From Saitoella complicata NRRL Y-17804 (lineage: Eukaryota; Ascomycota; Saitoellomycetes; Saitoellales; Saitoellaceae), in assembly GCF_001661265.1 (NCBI RefSeq), contig NW_017567013.1, positions 62,001-126,000 on the forward strand: a DNA stretch of 64,000 nt, given 5' to 3'. Under the pieces are notes generated by a model. The model ran no database searches. It had not been told where the DNA came from and saw only the letters and a list, made by a program, of their open reading frames with translations. A program made the translations under genes and the position numbers. Positions 51,142 through 61,668 of the stretch are shown in pieces (positions within the stretch are counted from its first letter, which is position 1; each line of letters opens with the position of its first letter).

Positions 51142-51642
51142 ATGACCCCAGCTCCCCGATTACGGTCAAAAGGCCTGACAAATCATTATGTTGTTTTGAG
51201 ACTCCCACAGCCACCTCACGATGAACCTCTGAGTGCAGCCACGATCAAACAAGCATACCACGCCGCCCTCCTCCGCGCACACCCTGACAAGAAATCCCTC
51301 GCCTCAGCCCCCGAAGACGACGGCGTAACGATCGACCAAGTCATCACCGCCTACGAAACGCTCTCTTCCTCCTCCCTCCGCTCCGAATACGACGAATCCT
51401 TGCTCTCCGCCAACAACCCCACCGGCAGCGGTGGCACACCCAAATACCATGCCGTAATCGATCTGGATGATATGACATACAACGAGGAGACTGGGTCGTG
51501 GTTCTATGTGTGCCGGTGTGGAGAGGATGATGGGCAGGGGTACACGATTACGGAGGAGGATTTGGAAGAGGGGAGGGATGTTGTTGGGTGTGCGGGGTGT
51601 AGTTTGTGGGTTCGGGTGGCGTATGAGATTGTTGAGGATTGA
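51142..51642 (+). CDS. DPH4: Diphthamide biosynthesis protein Dph4 (DnaJ-like, CSL zinc finger)
   Basis: A single exon of 166 residues with a J-domain (IKQAYHAALLRAHPDKKS, HPDK at about residue 51-54; ITAYETLSS) and a C-terminal CSL zinc ribbon (FYVCRCG, then CAGCSLWVRV). Dph4/Jjj3 supports the first step of diphthamide formation on eEF2, handling the iron-sulfur Dph1-Dph2 enzyme with Dph3. The acidic central DLDDMTYNEETG segment is typical. The protein is of normal length (yeast 172) and cytosolic. Confidence 0.93.
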   Translation: MTPAPRLRSKGLTNHYVVLRLPQPPHDEPLSAATIKQAYHAALLRAHPDKKSLASAPEDDGVTIDQVITAYETLSSSSLRSEYDESLLSANNPTGSGGTPKYHAVIDLDDMTYNEETGSWFYVCRCGEDDGQGYTITEEDLEEGRDVVGCAGCSLWVRVAYEIVED

Positions 51643-52116
51643 GGTTGAAGGTGGCAATGATGATCAGAGAAGAAAAGGTTCGTGGTGCGCCCTTTTGGCG
51701 GCATGCCAAGCAACCCGCAGCGTTGAACTTCCTTGGAGAAGGTTGGTGGATGCGTCCTACATTCGAGCTTTGGGCCGACCATGCAGAGACCTGAAGTTCG
51801 CAAGCCAGCCCGCTTCTTCCACAGCTACTGTGTATCATTCAGAAGGCGTGGCGGCAATAAGCTTCACGTGGGGGAAAGTCGAGCATCCCGTCAAATGTCC
51901 CCTCCGATGTACGGTGTGGCCAGGAAGCTGTTGGGCACGGAAGAGGGTGACATACAGTAGAAGAAACATGCATATATCGCTAGAATGCATACCAAGAAGT
52001 ATAGAATGCAACCACTTCCTCTTCGACCCCTCGCGGTATCTTACTATGACCTTTTGCTCCAACTTTATCTATACCTCCACACTCCCCCTAGACCCTCACG
52101 CTCCACTCAGCACCGC
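51643..52116. other. Convergent intergenic region
   Basis: About 475 bases between DPH4 and the prenyltransferase gene. Open frames here have no family likeness, and no RNA gene is recognised. Confidence 0.4.
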
Positions 52117-53182
52117 TCACTGCCCCCACATCCCCATCCCCCTCGCCGCCCCCAAAACCGCCAAACACGCCAAATTAACCTCAATCATAATCCTACTAAC
52201 CTCAAACGGACAGTCCTCCGCCGCAACCTTCACACCCTCGCCTAACCTCCTCAACTTCTTCGCGACGACGAATGTACGTGGAAGCACGACGGCTGCGAAG
52301 ACTCCGACCATCGCGTGCGCGACGGGTGAGGAGCTGGCCATGGAGATACCGGTGCTGGTACACGCGAGAAAGGCAGCGAGGATGAGTATGGCGTACTGGA
52401 GGTAGAGGTACACTTCCGCCACACGTCGGGGGCCGAGATGCACAGTGAGTGTGATCTTCCCAACGAACCGATCAGCATCCGTGTCGACGACTTGCATCAC
52501 CATAATCCTCGACATCTGCAGCACCGCATCCAACAAAAACACACCCCCGCCAACCCCGCCCCCCACGGGCACCACGAACCCACCCGCCGGATCCTGGGCA
52601 TTATACCCAAACAACCAACTCCCAACACTCAACGTCCCAACCGTCAATACCTCGCAAAATGGCGTATAGCTCAATCGAAGACCTGCGTTATATTGGGATG
52701 AGAGACCCATGAAGACACAGCCCCAGAATATGTTGGCACCGCAGAAGGGGGTGGAGGAGGGGTGGAGGTGCCGGTCGAGGAGGATGACGGTGAGGATGAG
52801 GAGGGAGATAAGGAGTGAGGCTGCTAGGGCTGTCCAGCGGGGGAGGAGGCCTGCTACGAGGATGTTTGAGCCGCCGGTTGAGGTTTTGGTTGAGCGGGTT
52901 GCGTTTGCCTGTGCCAATATGTCAACACTTTCTATGTCCAAATGTTGGGGGGAGTGGAGGGTGGAGACGAACCTTGTCACCCTCGTAATCGTTGTAGTCA
53001 TTATAATAGTTAATCGCAACATTCGTCAAAAAGATGATCGCACAAGCCAACGCCCATCGTCGTGGATCAACGCTTGTATCATGGTCGTAGGCGTAAGCGA
53101 ACGCACCGACCGTCGCACGGACGACAGGTTCGATGGTGAATTGGGCTCGGGAGAGCTTGATGAGGGCTATGACGGTGTTCAT
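52117..53182 (-). CDS. UbiA-family prenyltransferase, MenA/UBIAD1-like
   Basis: Two exons (52973-53182, 52117-52908) give 333 residues, with about eight or nine membrane helices. The two Asp-rich active-site motifs are present: NYYNDYNDYEGDK in the first exon and DTDADRFVGK in the second; these bind the Mg-diphosphate of the prenyl donor. The order MNTVIALIKLSRAQFTIEP and the short GLSSQYNAGLRLSYT segment suggest 1,4-dihydroxy-2-naphthoate or related prenyltransferases rather than Coq2 or Cox10. The aromatic acceptor in a fungus is uncertain, because fungi normally make ubiquinone, not menaquinone. The intron is 64 bases, with donor GTTCGT. Coq2 is an alternative but its motifs differ. Confidence 0.85.
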
Positions 53183-53526
53183 CCTTGATCGAGTCGACTC
53201 CTACAGTAAAGGAGCGGGTTGGAGGGGGATGGTGGTTAGGCGTCCGCGGGCCGGTGAAGGAGACATGGAGTTCTGGATCAGAATCGGAAATATAAGGTTA
53301 CCCCATGGCGCGTGCACGGACAGCGCCATCGACGTCGTTAAGGACCGGATTGAAGGGATCATCATTATGGTAGAAGGACATATAAAAAGAGGTTTATGAA
53401 GTCATTTACTTTGGGAGGGCACGATTGTGTTTCCGTGTCAGTGGTGTTTCCGTGCTGCGATTCGGAGCTCGAGCGCCAACGTTGATTCAGCATTGCCCCC
53501 GACGGCCGCAGCTCTTGGCCGAACGC
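53183..53526. promoter_or_regulatory. Divergent spacer, prenyltransferase / TDG
   Basis: About 340 bases between the two start codons, holding both promoters. A TATA-like ATATAAAAAG lies at about 53380. Confidence 0.35.
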
Positions 53527-54684
53527 ATGCTGTCCGAAATGGCCGTCGCAAAGAGACCAAAGCGTACGCGGAGTAAGGTCGTGAGCTACGACGAGGGCGA
53601 GCATGCGTGCGAGGGTGACGGGGAGGATCCAGTGCCGGCGGGCCGGATGACATCACGCAAGCGAAGCCGGAGAGGGTGCGCTGCCGAGGAATTGGAGTAT
53701 GAGGGTACTCCTGATGTTGTTCCGTCATCACCAGTTCCTTCCGACCTCGACGTCGAAGAAGTCTCGACACCAGCCAACGGCCTGCTGCCACCTCTCGTAC
53801 GCACGGCCTCAACCTCCTCCACCCTCCCCCAAACTTTCAACTCCACTAAACCCCCTTCAGCATCCCACGGCCTCACCCCCTCCGGCAAGCCCAAAAGGAA
53901 ACCACCACGCCCCTACGCCGCTCCCTCCCTCTACTCCCACCTCCCCCCCTCCATCCCCGACTCCCTCGCCCCCAACCTCATCTGCATCTTCATCGGCCTA
54001 AACCCCGGCGTCGCAACGGCGAAGGCTCAACACGCATTCGCTGGCCCAACCAATCTTTACTGGAAGTTAATGCGGAAGAGTGGGGTTGTTGACGCACATA
54101 TCGGATTCAAGGATGACCAGCGGCTTCCGGCTGACTACAGCGTCGGTATCACGAATTTGGTGAGGAGGCCGACTGCGGAAGCGAGTGAGCTAAGCAAAGC
54201 GGAGTTGGTCGCAAGTGTTCCATCCCTCGAAGCGAAAATCGCAACTTCCAAACCTCAGGCAGTCTGTATCGTCGGAAAAGGCGTATGGGAAGCAATCCAC
54301 CGTCACCACACCAACAAACCCCTTCCCAAAACTTTCACGTTCGGATGGCAGCCCGACACGACACGTATGGGTGCAGGTGAGGACGGATGGAGGGGAGCGA
54401 GGGTGTTTGTTGTTCCGAGTACGAGTGGGAGGGTTGCGGGGTATTCGATGGAGATGAAGGAGGGGTTGTGGATGGAGTTGGGGGGGTGGGTTGTGGAGGA
54501 GAGGGGGAGGCGGAGCGGGAGTGGGGAGGGTGTGAAGGTAAAGGCTGTGGACGGCGTGGATGGTGGTGTGGGTAGAGAGGTGGTCAAGGAGGAGTGTGAG
54601 GGAAGGCGAGCTGATACCATCGTCTTACGCGAGAGAAGGTCCTCGATCCCGGGAGTCACTATCATCGAACGGGTAGATGTATAG
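53527..54684 (+). CDS. G/T(U)-mismatch DNA glycosylase (TDG/Mug family)
   Basis: From the first in-frame ATG (53527, MLSEMAVAKRPKRTRS) the product has 385 residues; the frame is open to 53425 with a TTG. The catalytic core has motif 1 FIGLNPGVATAKAQHAF (family GINPG with the catalytic Asn), GPTNLYWKLMRKSGV, and motif 2 VVPSTSGRVAGYS. It removes thymine or uracil opposite G, starting base-excision repair in the nucleus. The N-terminal ~140 residues and C-terminal ~80 are disordered; N-terminal basic runs may bind DNA or direct nuclear import. Fission yeast Thp1 is a known relative. Confidence 0.92.
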   Translation: MLSEMAVAKRPKRTRSKVVSYDEGEHACEGDGEDPVPAGRMTSRKRSRRGCAAEELEYEGTPDVVPSSPVPSDLDVEEVSTPANGLLPPLVRTASTSSTLPQTFNSTKPPSASHGLTPSGKPKRKPPRPYAAPSLYSHLPPSIPDSLAPNLICIFIGLNPGVATAKAQHAFAGPTNLYWKLMRKSGVVDAHIGFKDDQRLPADYSVGITNLVRRPTAEASELSKAELVASVPSLEAKIATSKPQAVCIVGKGVWEAIHRHHTNKPLPKTFTFGWQPDTTRMGAGEDGWRGARVFVVPSTSGRVAGYSMEMKEGLWMELGGWVVEERGRRSGSGEGVKVKAVDGVDGGVGREVVKEECEGRRADTIVLRERRSSIPGVTIIERVDV

Positions 54685-55170
54685 AGTAACCGCAGCTGCC
54701 GGGTTTGGATGCCGGTTGCGGGCTGCGGGTTGGGGTAAGGGTTGAAGGTTTTGGACTCACGACCTGCTCAGGAGCAGAGGATGGGACACGGTGATGTCCT
54801 AATCGTCTCATTCATTCCAACTTATGTATCAAGCCCAGTGAAAAGTCATAACGCCCGTCAACCGAATAATCCCAAACCTTAAAATACGTCATCTCCATAC
54901 CCATCCTAACCCTCTGTCATTCCCTTCTCATCAGTACTTCGTCGCCAAGAACTAGCGCGACAGCTGGTGCATGGTGAGGAGGATGATGAACGGGCCCAGT
55001 CGTAAGACCGCGTGAGCCGGGAGATCGAGGGCTAAGAGTCGCGAAGATGTATACTGTACACTTGAATGTCTCCATATTTCATAAGATCTACTAAAGTCTG
55101 TGGTGTAAGTCCCCGTAACCTATATAACCCAAAGCAAATTGTAAATGATGACAACTGGAACTATCGGTAT
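54685..55170. other. Convergent intergenic region
   Basis: About 485 bases between the TDG and chitinase genes, which converge. Short GGGTT/GCGGG-type repeats occur at about 54695-54745. No gene seen. Confidence 0.4.
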
Positions 55171-58042
55171 CTAACTACTCGCAACAAGCACGCCCCTCCT
55201 CCTCGCGGAACCAGCCGCAGGAATGACATCCCTCTTCGTCACACTCGACCCACTACAAGACGTAACCTCCCCAGAAGTGAAATCACACCACACGTTGTTT
55301 CCGCTAGACTTGCATGCGGTTCCGGAGGTGCAAGACTCCACTACCCACACACCGTTATCACAGATACCGAAGTTGTAGCCGTCGCATTGGTAGGTGCCGC
55401 TGATACAGGAGTTGCCGCTAACGGGACAGGTGAAGCTGGAGGAGAAAGAGGATTTGCTGAGGAAGTTCGCCGAGGGCGTGGCTGCCGCGGTCGCCATAGA
55501 AGTAGGGCTGGTACTCTCGCTAGACGTCGTCATAGTCGTACCAGGGCCAGCGGTGGTACTGCTGGAACTCATAGTCACGGTCGCCAACGTCGTAGAAGAG
55601 CTGGTCATCGTAGTCGTACTCGGACTCAAACACTTACCGTAACCCTCCTGACACCCAACGCCACAGAACGTATCAGAGCTACCGCAGTAACCCCACTGAG
55701 AGCAGCAGTATTCAGAAGGGCAGGTGTAGCCACCGGAAGAGGAAAGCCCACAGGTTCCGTCAGGGGAGATGGTGGTGGAGAAAGTTGCGGCAGCGCTGGA
55801 AGACGTAGATGAGGATGAGGAGGAAGTTGTAGTAGCCTTTGTAGAGCTGGTCAAAACGCTGGTAGTCGCTGCTTTTGATGTCGTTGTAGAGGTTTTAGCA
55901 GTGGTGGTGATAGACTTGGAAGTCGTGGTGGCAGGCTTGGTCGTGCTCGTAGAGGCCATGGAAGTGGACGACGTCTTTGCGGAAGTTTGAGAGGTAGAGG
56001 CAGCCTTCGAAATAGTCGTCGCAGCCTTAGAGCTCGTAGTGGAAGCCTTAGAGGTGGTAGTCGACGACTTCGTATTTGTCGCCTTGGTCGCGCCAGCGCT
56101 GGTAGTGACAGCCTTTGAAGTCGTCGAAGCCTTCGCAGTGGTCGTGCTAGACATTTTCGTAGTTGAAGATATAGCCCTCGATGTAGTAGATGCCCTGGAA
56201 GTGGTCGTCGCGGCGTTGGTCGTAGTAGTGGCAGCCTTGGACGTCGTAGTGGCAGCCTTGGACGTCGTAGTGATGGCCTTGGACGTCGTAGTGGCAGCCT
56301 TGGACGTCGTAGTGATGGCCTTCGACGTGCTTGTGGCCGCCTTCATGGTGGTGGTCGACGCCTTACTGGTGGCGGTAGAAGACTTCGACGATGTAGTGAA
56401 GGCCTTAGAAGTCGTTGCACTTGTGGTGTGAGTGGTAGAGGAGGAAGTCGCAGGCCTCACAGTGGTGGAAGAGGATGTAGTCGGGTCGGCCGAAGAGGTC
56501 GACGTTGAAGACGAAGAGGAAGAAGATGAAGTAGCACGGACCGTAGTTGTGCTGGTGCTTGCGGTTGACGACGAAGTCGAACTGGAGGAAGTCGAAGAAG
56601 AAGATGACGAAGAGGAGCTCGACGAATCAACCGCCAAACAAGCTCCATACCCATTCTGACACCCAGTCCCACAGTGCGAGTCCGATATCCCACAGTATCC
56701 CCACTGCGAACAACAGAGACCGCTTTCGCAGACATACCCGCCCGAGGAACTGGGACCACAGGAACCGTCGGCGGACGTTATACCGGTTGCGGCTGATGTT
56801 ACGGTTGAGCTTGCGGTTGTGTAAGACGCGGTGGAGGTTGAGGAGGGAGTTGTCGTGGCAGAGGAGGAGGATGTGGTACCAGCGCCGAACCTGGCAGCAG
56901 GGGTGGTGGTGGTAGTGGTGATTCCAGCGGTGGGGGTAGTGGAGGTGGAGGTGGAGGCAGAAGTGCTAGTCCTCGTAGTCGATGAGGAAGTAGATGTCGT
57001 CGACGCAGCAAGCGTACCAAGCAAATACTCCTTCGCCAACTCCGCATAATTCACACCACTCGAATCCTCATTCGCGTACGCCTGGGACATATCCCACATC
57101 ATAACACCACCGAAGCTCGAATACGCACTCTGCAACTCCTGGATGATGGTGCCGAGGGTGTCAGCGTCCACATAACCGTAGGAAGCGGCAGAGGAGGCGG
57201 CGGGGACTCCGAGGTAAACCTTTGCGTCGGTGTTGTAGGAGGATTCTTTTGCGAAAGTGTCCCAGTCGCCGAAGTTGAAGTTGGAAGTGGAATAGTAGTT
57301 GACACCGCAATAGTTGTTGTAGAACTGTACCAGATGTTAGCCACAAGGGGCGAGATTCTAAGATCAGACCATGTCATACCTGCACGAAGATCATGTCAAA
57401 GTAGGACGTCGTCAAGGCAGCGTTGAGGTACGCATCCGGCATAGGACATTGCGGAGCACCAGAGATATAGTAGTCCTTGGAGGTATCCGTAGCGTAGAGC
57501 TCACGCATCTTCGTAACGAAAGCGGAATAACCAGTTATCGATCCACCTTCGATATCAAGGTCAAACCCATCAATGATAGAGTCTCCAAAAGGACGATCCA
57601 AGCCAGATGAAGTGTTACCACCAAACATACCCCACATCTCGACAGCGAACTCCTCAGCTTGAGAATCCGAGGTGAAACCGTACGAACCGGATGCACCACC
57701 GAGAGACAAGAGAATCTTCTTGCCGCTGTTTTGACATGTTTGGATATCCTCCGCGATCTGACCGCAATTGAGAAGAGTGGTAGAATCATCAAAATACGTC
57801 CCTTCGCATGCCGAAGCGAAGTTGAGGGTAGGATCACCACCGATGTTGAAGGTCGTAAGGAACGCAAGGGGGATAACGTCGACAATAGAGTCTTGGCAGT
57901 ATGTCGCGAGAGAGGATTGAGTGCTGGACCCACCGGCGGAGTTTTGACCCCAGTAGACGGCGAGATTGGTGTTGGCGGATTGGTCAAAGGCGATGGCACT
58001 GCCGAGGATGGCGAGGAGTGCGAAGAGAATGTGGATGAGCAT
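55171..58042 (-). CDS. Secreted GH18 chitinase with two CBM18 and one CBM19 modules
   Basis: Two exons (57380-58042, 55171-57324) give about 938 residues. A signal peptide (MLIHILFALLAILGSAIA) precedes a class III GH18 domain (VYWGQNSAGG, LSLGGASGSYG, catalytic IDGFDLDIE, about residues 22-315). A Ser/Thr linker, a CBM18 hevein-like module (CCSQWGYCG-type), a very long Ser/Thr/Ala linker with heptad repeats, a second CBM18, another linker, and a CBM19 (SFTCPVSGNSCISGTYQCDG) follow. It should cleave and bind wall chitin, perhaps at cell separation like yeast Cts1. The linkers would be O-mannosylated. No GPI tail is seen; the C-terminus ends after a dibasic SVTKRD site. Confidence 0.93.
56228..56332 (+). 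repeat. 21-bp minisatellite inside the chitinase linker
   Basis: Five tandem 21-base units of the type GTGGCAGCCTTGGACGTCGT(A) alternate with units beginning GTGATGGCC. In the minus-strand gene they encode heptads such as TTSKAAT and TTSKAIT. More diverged units flank the block on both sides. Confidence 0.85.
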
Positions 58043-59670
58043 CGCGCAATCAGGTAAAACGAGCGTATTGATCGTAAAAGAGCGTAGAATATCGAGATAA
58101 GTAAAGTATCGTCGATAAAAGAGTGTATAGATGGTCCGCTTCAAATGAATGTAACCGGATCAAAGATCCTAGGGTGTCGCGCTCTCGTATAAATCGCCGT
58201 CCGTCGTCGTCTGGAGGGCAAACGGTGGCGATCCCATGGCTACCTTTTTATCCACGCTGGACACAAAGTCTCGGCAATAATTCCAATTGCAATCGATTCT
58301 CGGGAGGGGTTGGTGGGTTGCCTTTCTGAATCGGGGTCGCGAGCGCGCGTACTCCCAGTGCGGCCAACACCGCGCGCGCACGGACCAGCCTCCGCCGCAC
58401 CGTGTCTGGAAATCGAACACCCGAACCCATTTAACCCGGCAAATGGAACGTTCTTGGCAGGAAAGTTTGCTGAACCGCGCAGCAGACTGCGCTCTTGCGC
58501 CTTGGCGGAATATCCGGAACCGTTGGTGGAAGGCTGGTATCCTGGGAATCCCTTCCGAGAACGCAGCGACATCAGATGTGTTGGCTGACCGCTACCGAAG
58601 AGGCCGAGGTGATGTGATCTGTGTCAAAGGAGAGGCATTCTTGGCGACGCATCCACTGCCTGATCAAGCAGTTGGTGTGCCGCGCAGGGTAGGGTGGTCT
58701 GCTCAAGTTGGCTGACATGGTTGATCATGTCTGATATTAGGCTCAGCAAGGAAGCTGCTGCAGTACGTACCCGCTGCAGCTGATACCAGTTACGGTAACG
58801 TTGACCGTGCTGCGGCTTTATCGCGACCGGTCGCGGCGTACCGTATTGCGGGCGATGCAGGGTTTGCATGATCTTGCAGCTCCCTTCGCTGTGCACGTAA
58901 CTCGTCACCTACACGACCAAAGTACGACAAGAAGGTCCACGTACATAAAACAGAATTCCAAAACAGCAATGACATTGAACATGAAAAGTAGTTCGATCGG
59001 CGTTGGAGGCCGTCAGAGCCTGGGAAAATTACCGATGAACTTACGCGCGCGAAATGGGCCTCGTGTCGAAGGTATACGAGCACTGAAGGAAGACAGCGCC
59101 GTTCGTCGTTGCCGAAAAAGAAAAAAGGTGAGAGTGTCCTATCCTCTGGCGGAAATGATCCTTACTCTTGCTAACAGTCGCTCTCCGCTCTCTCGTCGGA
59201 TCCGGGTTTGGACTTCACACGGGTTTTCGCGCGCTCCCGGCCGGATTGGGCACGATTGATTGTTCAGTCATGACTTGGCGCTAACTCGACTAGCTCGAAT
59301 AGTGCGAGTGAAGGAATTCCGTCCGAATATTTCACTGATCTGATTCATTTCACTTACCCACTACACCCACCACATACCACCCACAACAAATGAAAGAATT
59401 TGTTAGAACGTGAGTGGTGGCACCGACGCGATGCAGGTGGTCCCGGATTCCTCACGGACATGACTTAAGCCGAAGCAAATGATCTGCTGGAGTTGATGTA
59501 AATGAAACAGGCGGGTTTACCGAATTTGCTGGATTCGACCTTGGCTGCCGAAAGAAGCCGAGGTCGATGCTGTCACCTGACCCCCACTCTGCCTCGTTCC
59601 GTCCCTGGATACGCTTCGAGAAGGCGACCCGAAGCCGCGGGTCTCCATTGAACTGACCAGCCCTTGATCA

Positions 59671-59789
59671 AGAGGAAAAAAAGACAGGTCGGGCCTCCCC
59701 TTGAGCGTTCCCACCTACGGGCAATCTCTGCGCGGCCAAGACAAGCCAGCGGCGCCCGCTGATCAACAAAGGCGACGCGCTGGGGTCCG
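59671..59789 (+). repeat. Diverged duplicated segment, copy 1
   Basis: Begins AGAGGAAAAA and contains CCCCTTGAG, TTCCCACC, GGGCAATCTCTG, then GCGGCCAAG and GGCGACGCGCTGGGG. Matching blocks in the same order are found in copy 2. Confidence 0.6.
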
Positions 59790-60030
59790 ATTCGAAACGG
59801 ACCGGTCCATGCAACCAGATCTGCTCAAGGACAGACAGTAGTGCCACTCGAAAAGTGGTATACCCGCCAGGAATATTAAAGCGGACGGCACCGGGCAACC
59901 TTTGGGTTAGGCGTGTGGCGTGCGTGTCTATAATGGCGAGGTGAACCGAGTCCAGCGACTCACATTACATACTGCTGACGGACAAACCCCATGTCACCAA
60001 GGGAGGGCCATGCGATCTCGTCAGCAAACA

Positions 60031-60228
60031 AGAGGAAAAAAGTTGCGGCCAGGGCACCCCTTGAGGATTCCCACCCAAGGGCAATCTCTGTGGCAACATC
60101 CGGACGCTACCCCGATAGGCCCAAGTATGGGCAAGGGTCGGGTGGTGCTAGAAGTCTTGCTGCTACATGTCTTGCGGGGCCAAGGAAGGCCGACAGCGCC
60201 CATTGAAGGCAACGCGTCGGGGCCCGCA
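60031..60228 (+). repeat. Diverged duplicated segment, copy 2
   Basis: Shares AGAGGAAAAA, CACCCCTTGAG, TTCCCACC and GGGCAATCTCTG with copy 1, then after about 80 additional bases GGCCAAGGAAGGCC and GGCAACGCGTCGGGG. It encodes no recognisable protein. Confidence 0.6.
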
Positions 60229-60499
60229 ACCCTTTGCAACTAGGTCAGGGATTGCGTACCGGTCCTTCCATTGGGCTCGTTTGAGGGCGAAGGGGACAGC
60301 AATCCGTAAATCACGGTCGATCGTGCACAAACTTCCGGAGACAGTCAAGTACACTGTATGAGTTCGTCGTGAGGCCCATCGATTATCATAATGTGTTAGC
60401 CATAAGATGGAAACCATCTATCACTCAGTTTAAACACTCGTCTTCACTCATACCAGCTGCACCTCGACGCAACTTTATTTCGGGACCGACATCTACCTC

Positions 60500-61504
60500 A
60501 TGCACGATCCAAACACCACGAACCGTCCAGACAACATGATCGGCCCTTCAGTACCCGAAGAATTCCTCAAAAGGAAGCGTACGCCTACACATGAACCACA
60601 AGAGAGCTCTGAGGTCGTTCAGGATCAAGCGCAATCACCGCCGAAAGCGCCTTCCCCAGCATCAGTTGTACCCGTGACGAAGCCAGACAGGGCAGGGCCG
60701 GAGCTGCCTCCACATCTTCTCGCTGCACGAGAGGCCAAGCGGAAAGCACGCGCAGAGAAAGCTGCGCGAGAGGCTGCTGCGAAAGAGGAAGCTGAGCGGG
60801 AAGCTAAGAGGGCACGAGTTCTGGGTCCTGCCCCCCCTCCACCACAAGAACATGAAGACAGCGACGATGACGTTGGACCAATGCTACCTACTGGTCCAGT
60901 GAACGAAAGGGACATCGAACGTCAGTTCGCCCTCCGCGCCGGCACCGCCGCAGTCCCCGGTGCTGCTGCCACGGACTCAGACGGCAAACCCAAACGCGAC
61001 GACTGGATGCTCGCGCCGCCCACCCAAGCTGACTGGGCCACCAGTGCGGATGCGAGAAAGGTTAGGGCTAGGACGTTCAATACCGGGAAGAGTGGGAAAG
61101 ATGCGGCGAGTAGTGGTGGGGATGTTGATTCGAGGGTTTGGACGGAGACGCCACAGGAGCGGGCACGGAGGTTGGAGGAGGAGGTTATGGGTGTGCGAGC
61201 TCCGACGCTACAGGGACATGCTACACAAGTTACCAAGGAGGAAACGAGGGAGGAAAGAGAGAAGAGGGAGAGGGATGAGGATATCGCGGAACGTGTACGG
61301 TCTGCTCGAGGTCCGAGTCTGATGGAGCAGCATAAGGAACAGCAGAAGGAAAAGGAAGAAGAGGAAAAGGATGATCCGAGTAAGAGGGGGTTTGATCGGG
61401 AGAGAGATGTTGTTGGAAGGAAGGTTACGGGGAAGATGAGGGATCAGTTGGTTGAGAAGGCGAGGGGGTTGGGGGGGATGTTTGAGGGTGGAAAGTACTT
61501 GTAG
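60500..61504 (+). CDS. GPALPP-motif protein (DUF3752)
   Basis: A single exon of 334 residues. Two GPALPP-type motifs are seen, MIGPSVPEEF near the start and VGPMLPTG near residue 127, and the DUF3752 core KRDDWMLAPPTQADWA follows. The C-terminal third is a highly charged helix (EETREEREKRERDEDIAERVR, SLMEQHKEQQKEKEEE) ending in GLGGMFEGGKYL, the usual family ending. Human GPALPP1 is a nuclear protein of unclear role. The central region is disordered. A second Met at codon 13 (MIGPSVPEEF) is a possible alternative start. Confidence 0.88.
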   Translation: MHDPNTTNRPDNMIGPSVPEEFLKRKRTPTHEPQESSEVVQDQAQSPPKAPSPASVVPVTKPDRAGPELPPHLLAAREAKRKARAEKAAREAAAKEEAEREAKRARVLGPAPPPPQEHEDSDDDVGPMLPTGPVNERDIERQFALRAGTAAVPGAAATDSDGKPKRDDWMLAPPTQADWATSADARKVRARTFNTGKSGKDAASSGGDVDSRVWTETPQERARRLEEEVMGVRAPTLQGHATQVTKEETREEREKRERDEDIAERVRSARGPSLMEQHKEQQKEKEEEEKDDPSKRGFDRERDVVGRKVTGKMRDQLVEKARGLGGMFEGGKYL

Positions 61505-61668
61505 GCCTTTTCAAGTACGATATTCTGAAGACTTCTTCGACGTCTGTCCTGCTCTCTCTGCCGGTCTGCTTCCCCAGTGCTGTGCCTCATCCTGCCCCCC
61601 GTGACGCTGACGTGCATGTACCGAGCGCGTAGCCGTACAACACCTCCAAACCCAAAACACCGTCAATC

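Larger units (their letters stand above)
58043..60499. other. Gene-poor 2.4-kb region upstream of the chitinase
   Basis: No convincing gene. The first few hundred bases must hold the chitinase promoter: minus-strand TATA-like ATTTATACG lies at 58184-58193, and repeated GATAAAAGAGTGTA-like segments occur at 58070-58130. A 14-base palindrome (CGCGACCGGTCGCG) is at 58822-58835. A hairpin with 11-base arms (CGACCTTGGCT) lies at 59536-59566. Two diverged copies of a G/C-rich segment are at 59671-59789 and 60031-60228. The open frame at 58801-59259 has no family likeness. Confidence 0.5.

Noticed and set aside
56228-56332. Regular tandem repeat as a CRISPR-like array
   Set aside because: Units are contiguous without spacers and in frame with a chitinase linker; the organism is a fungus.
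58801-59259. 152-codon frame in the gene-poor region
   Set aside because: Arg/Ser-rich, no domain, no splice context; likely chance.
59517-60417. Mobile-element gene in the duplicated segment
   Set aside because: No transposase, reverse transcriptase or terminal repeat is visible; short frames there have no likeness to any family.
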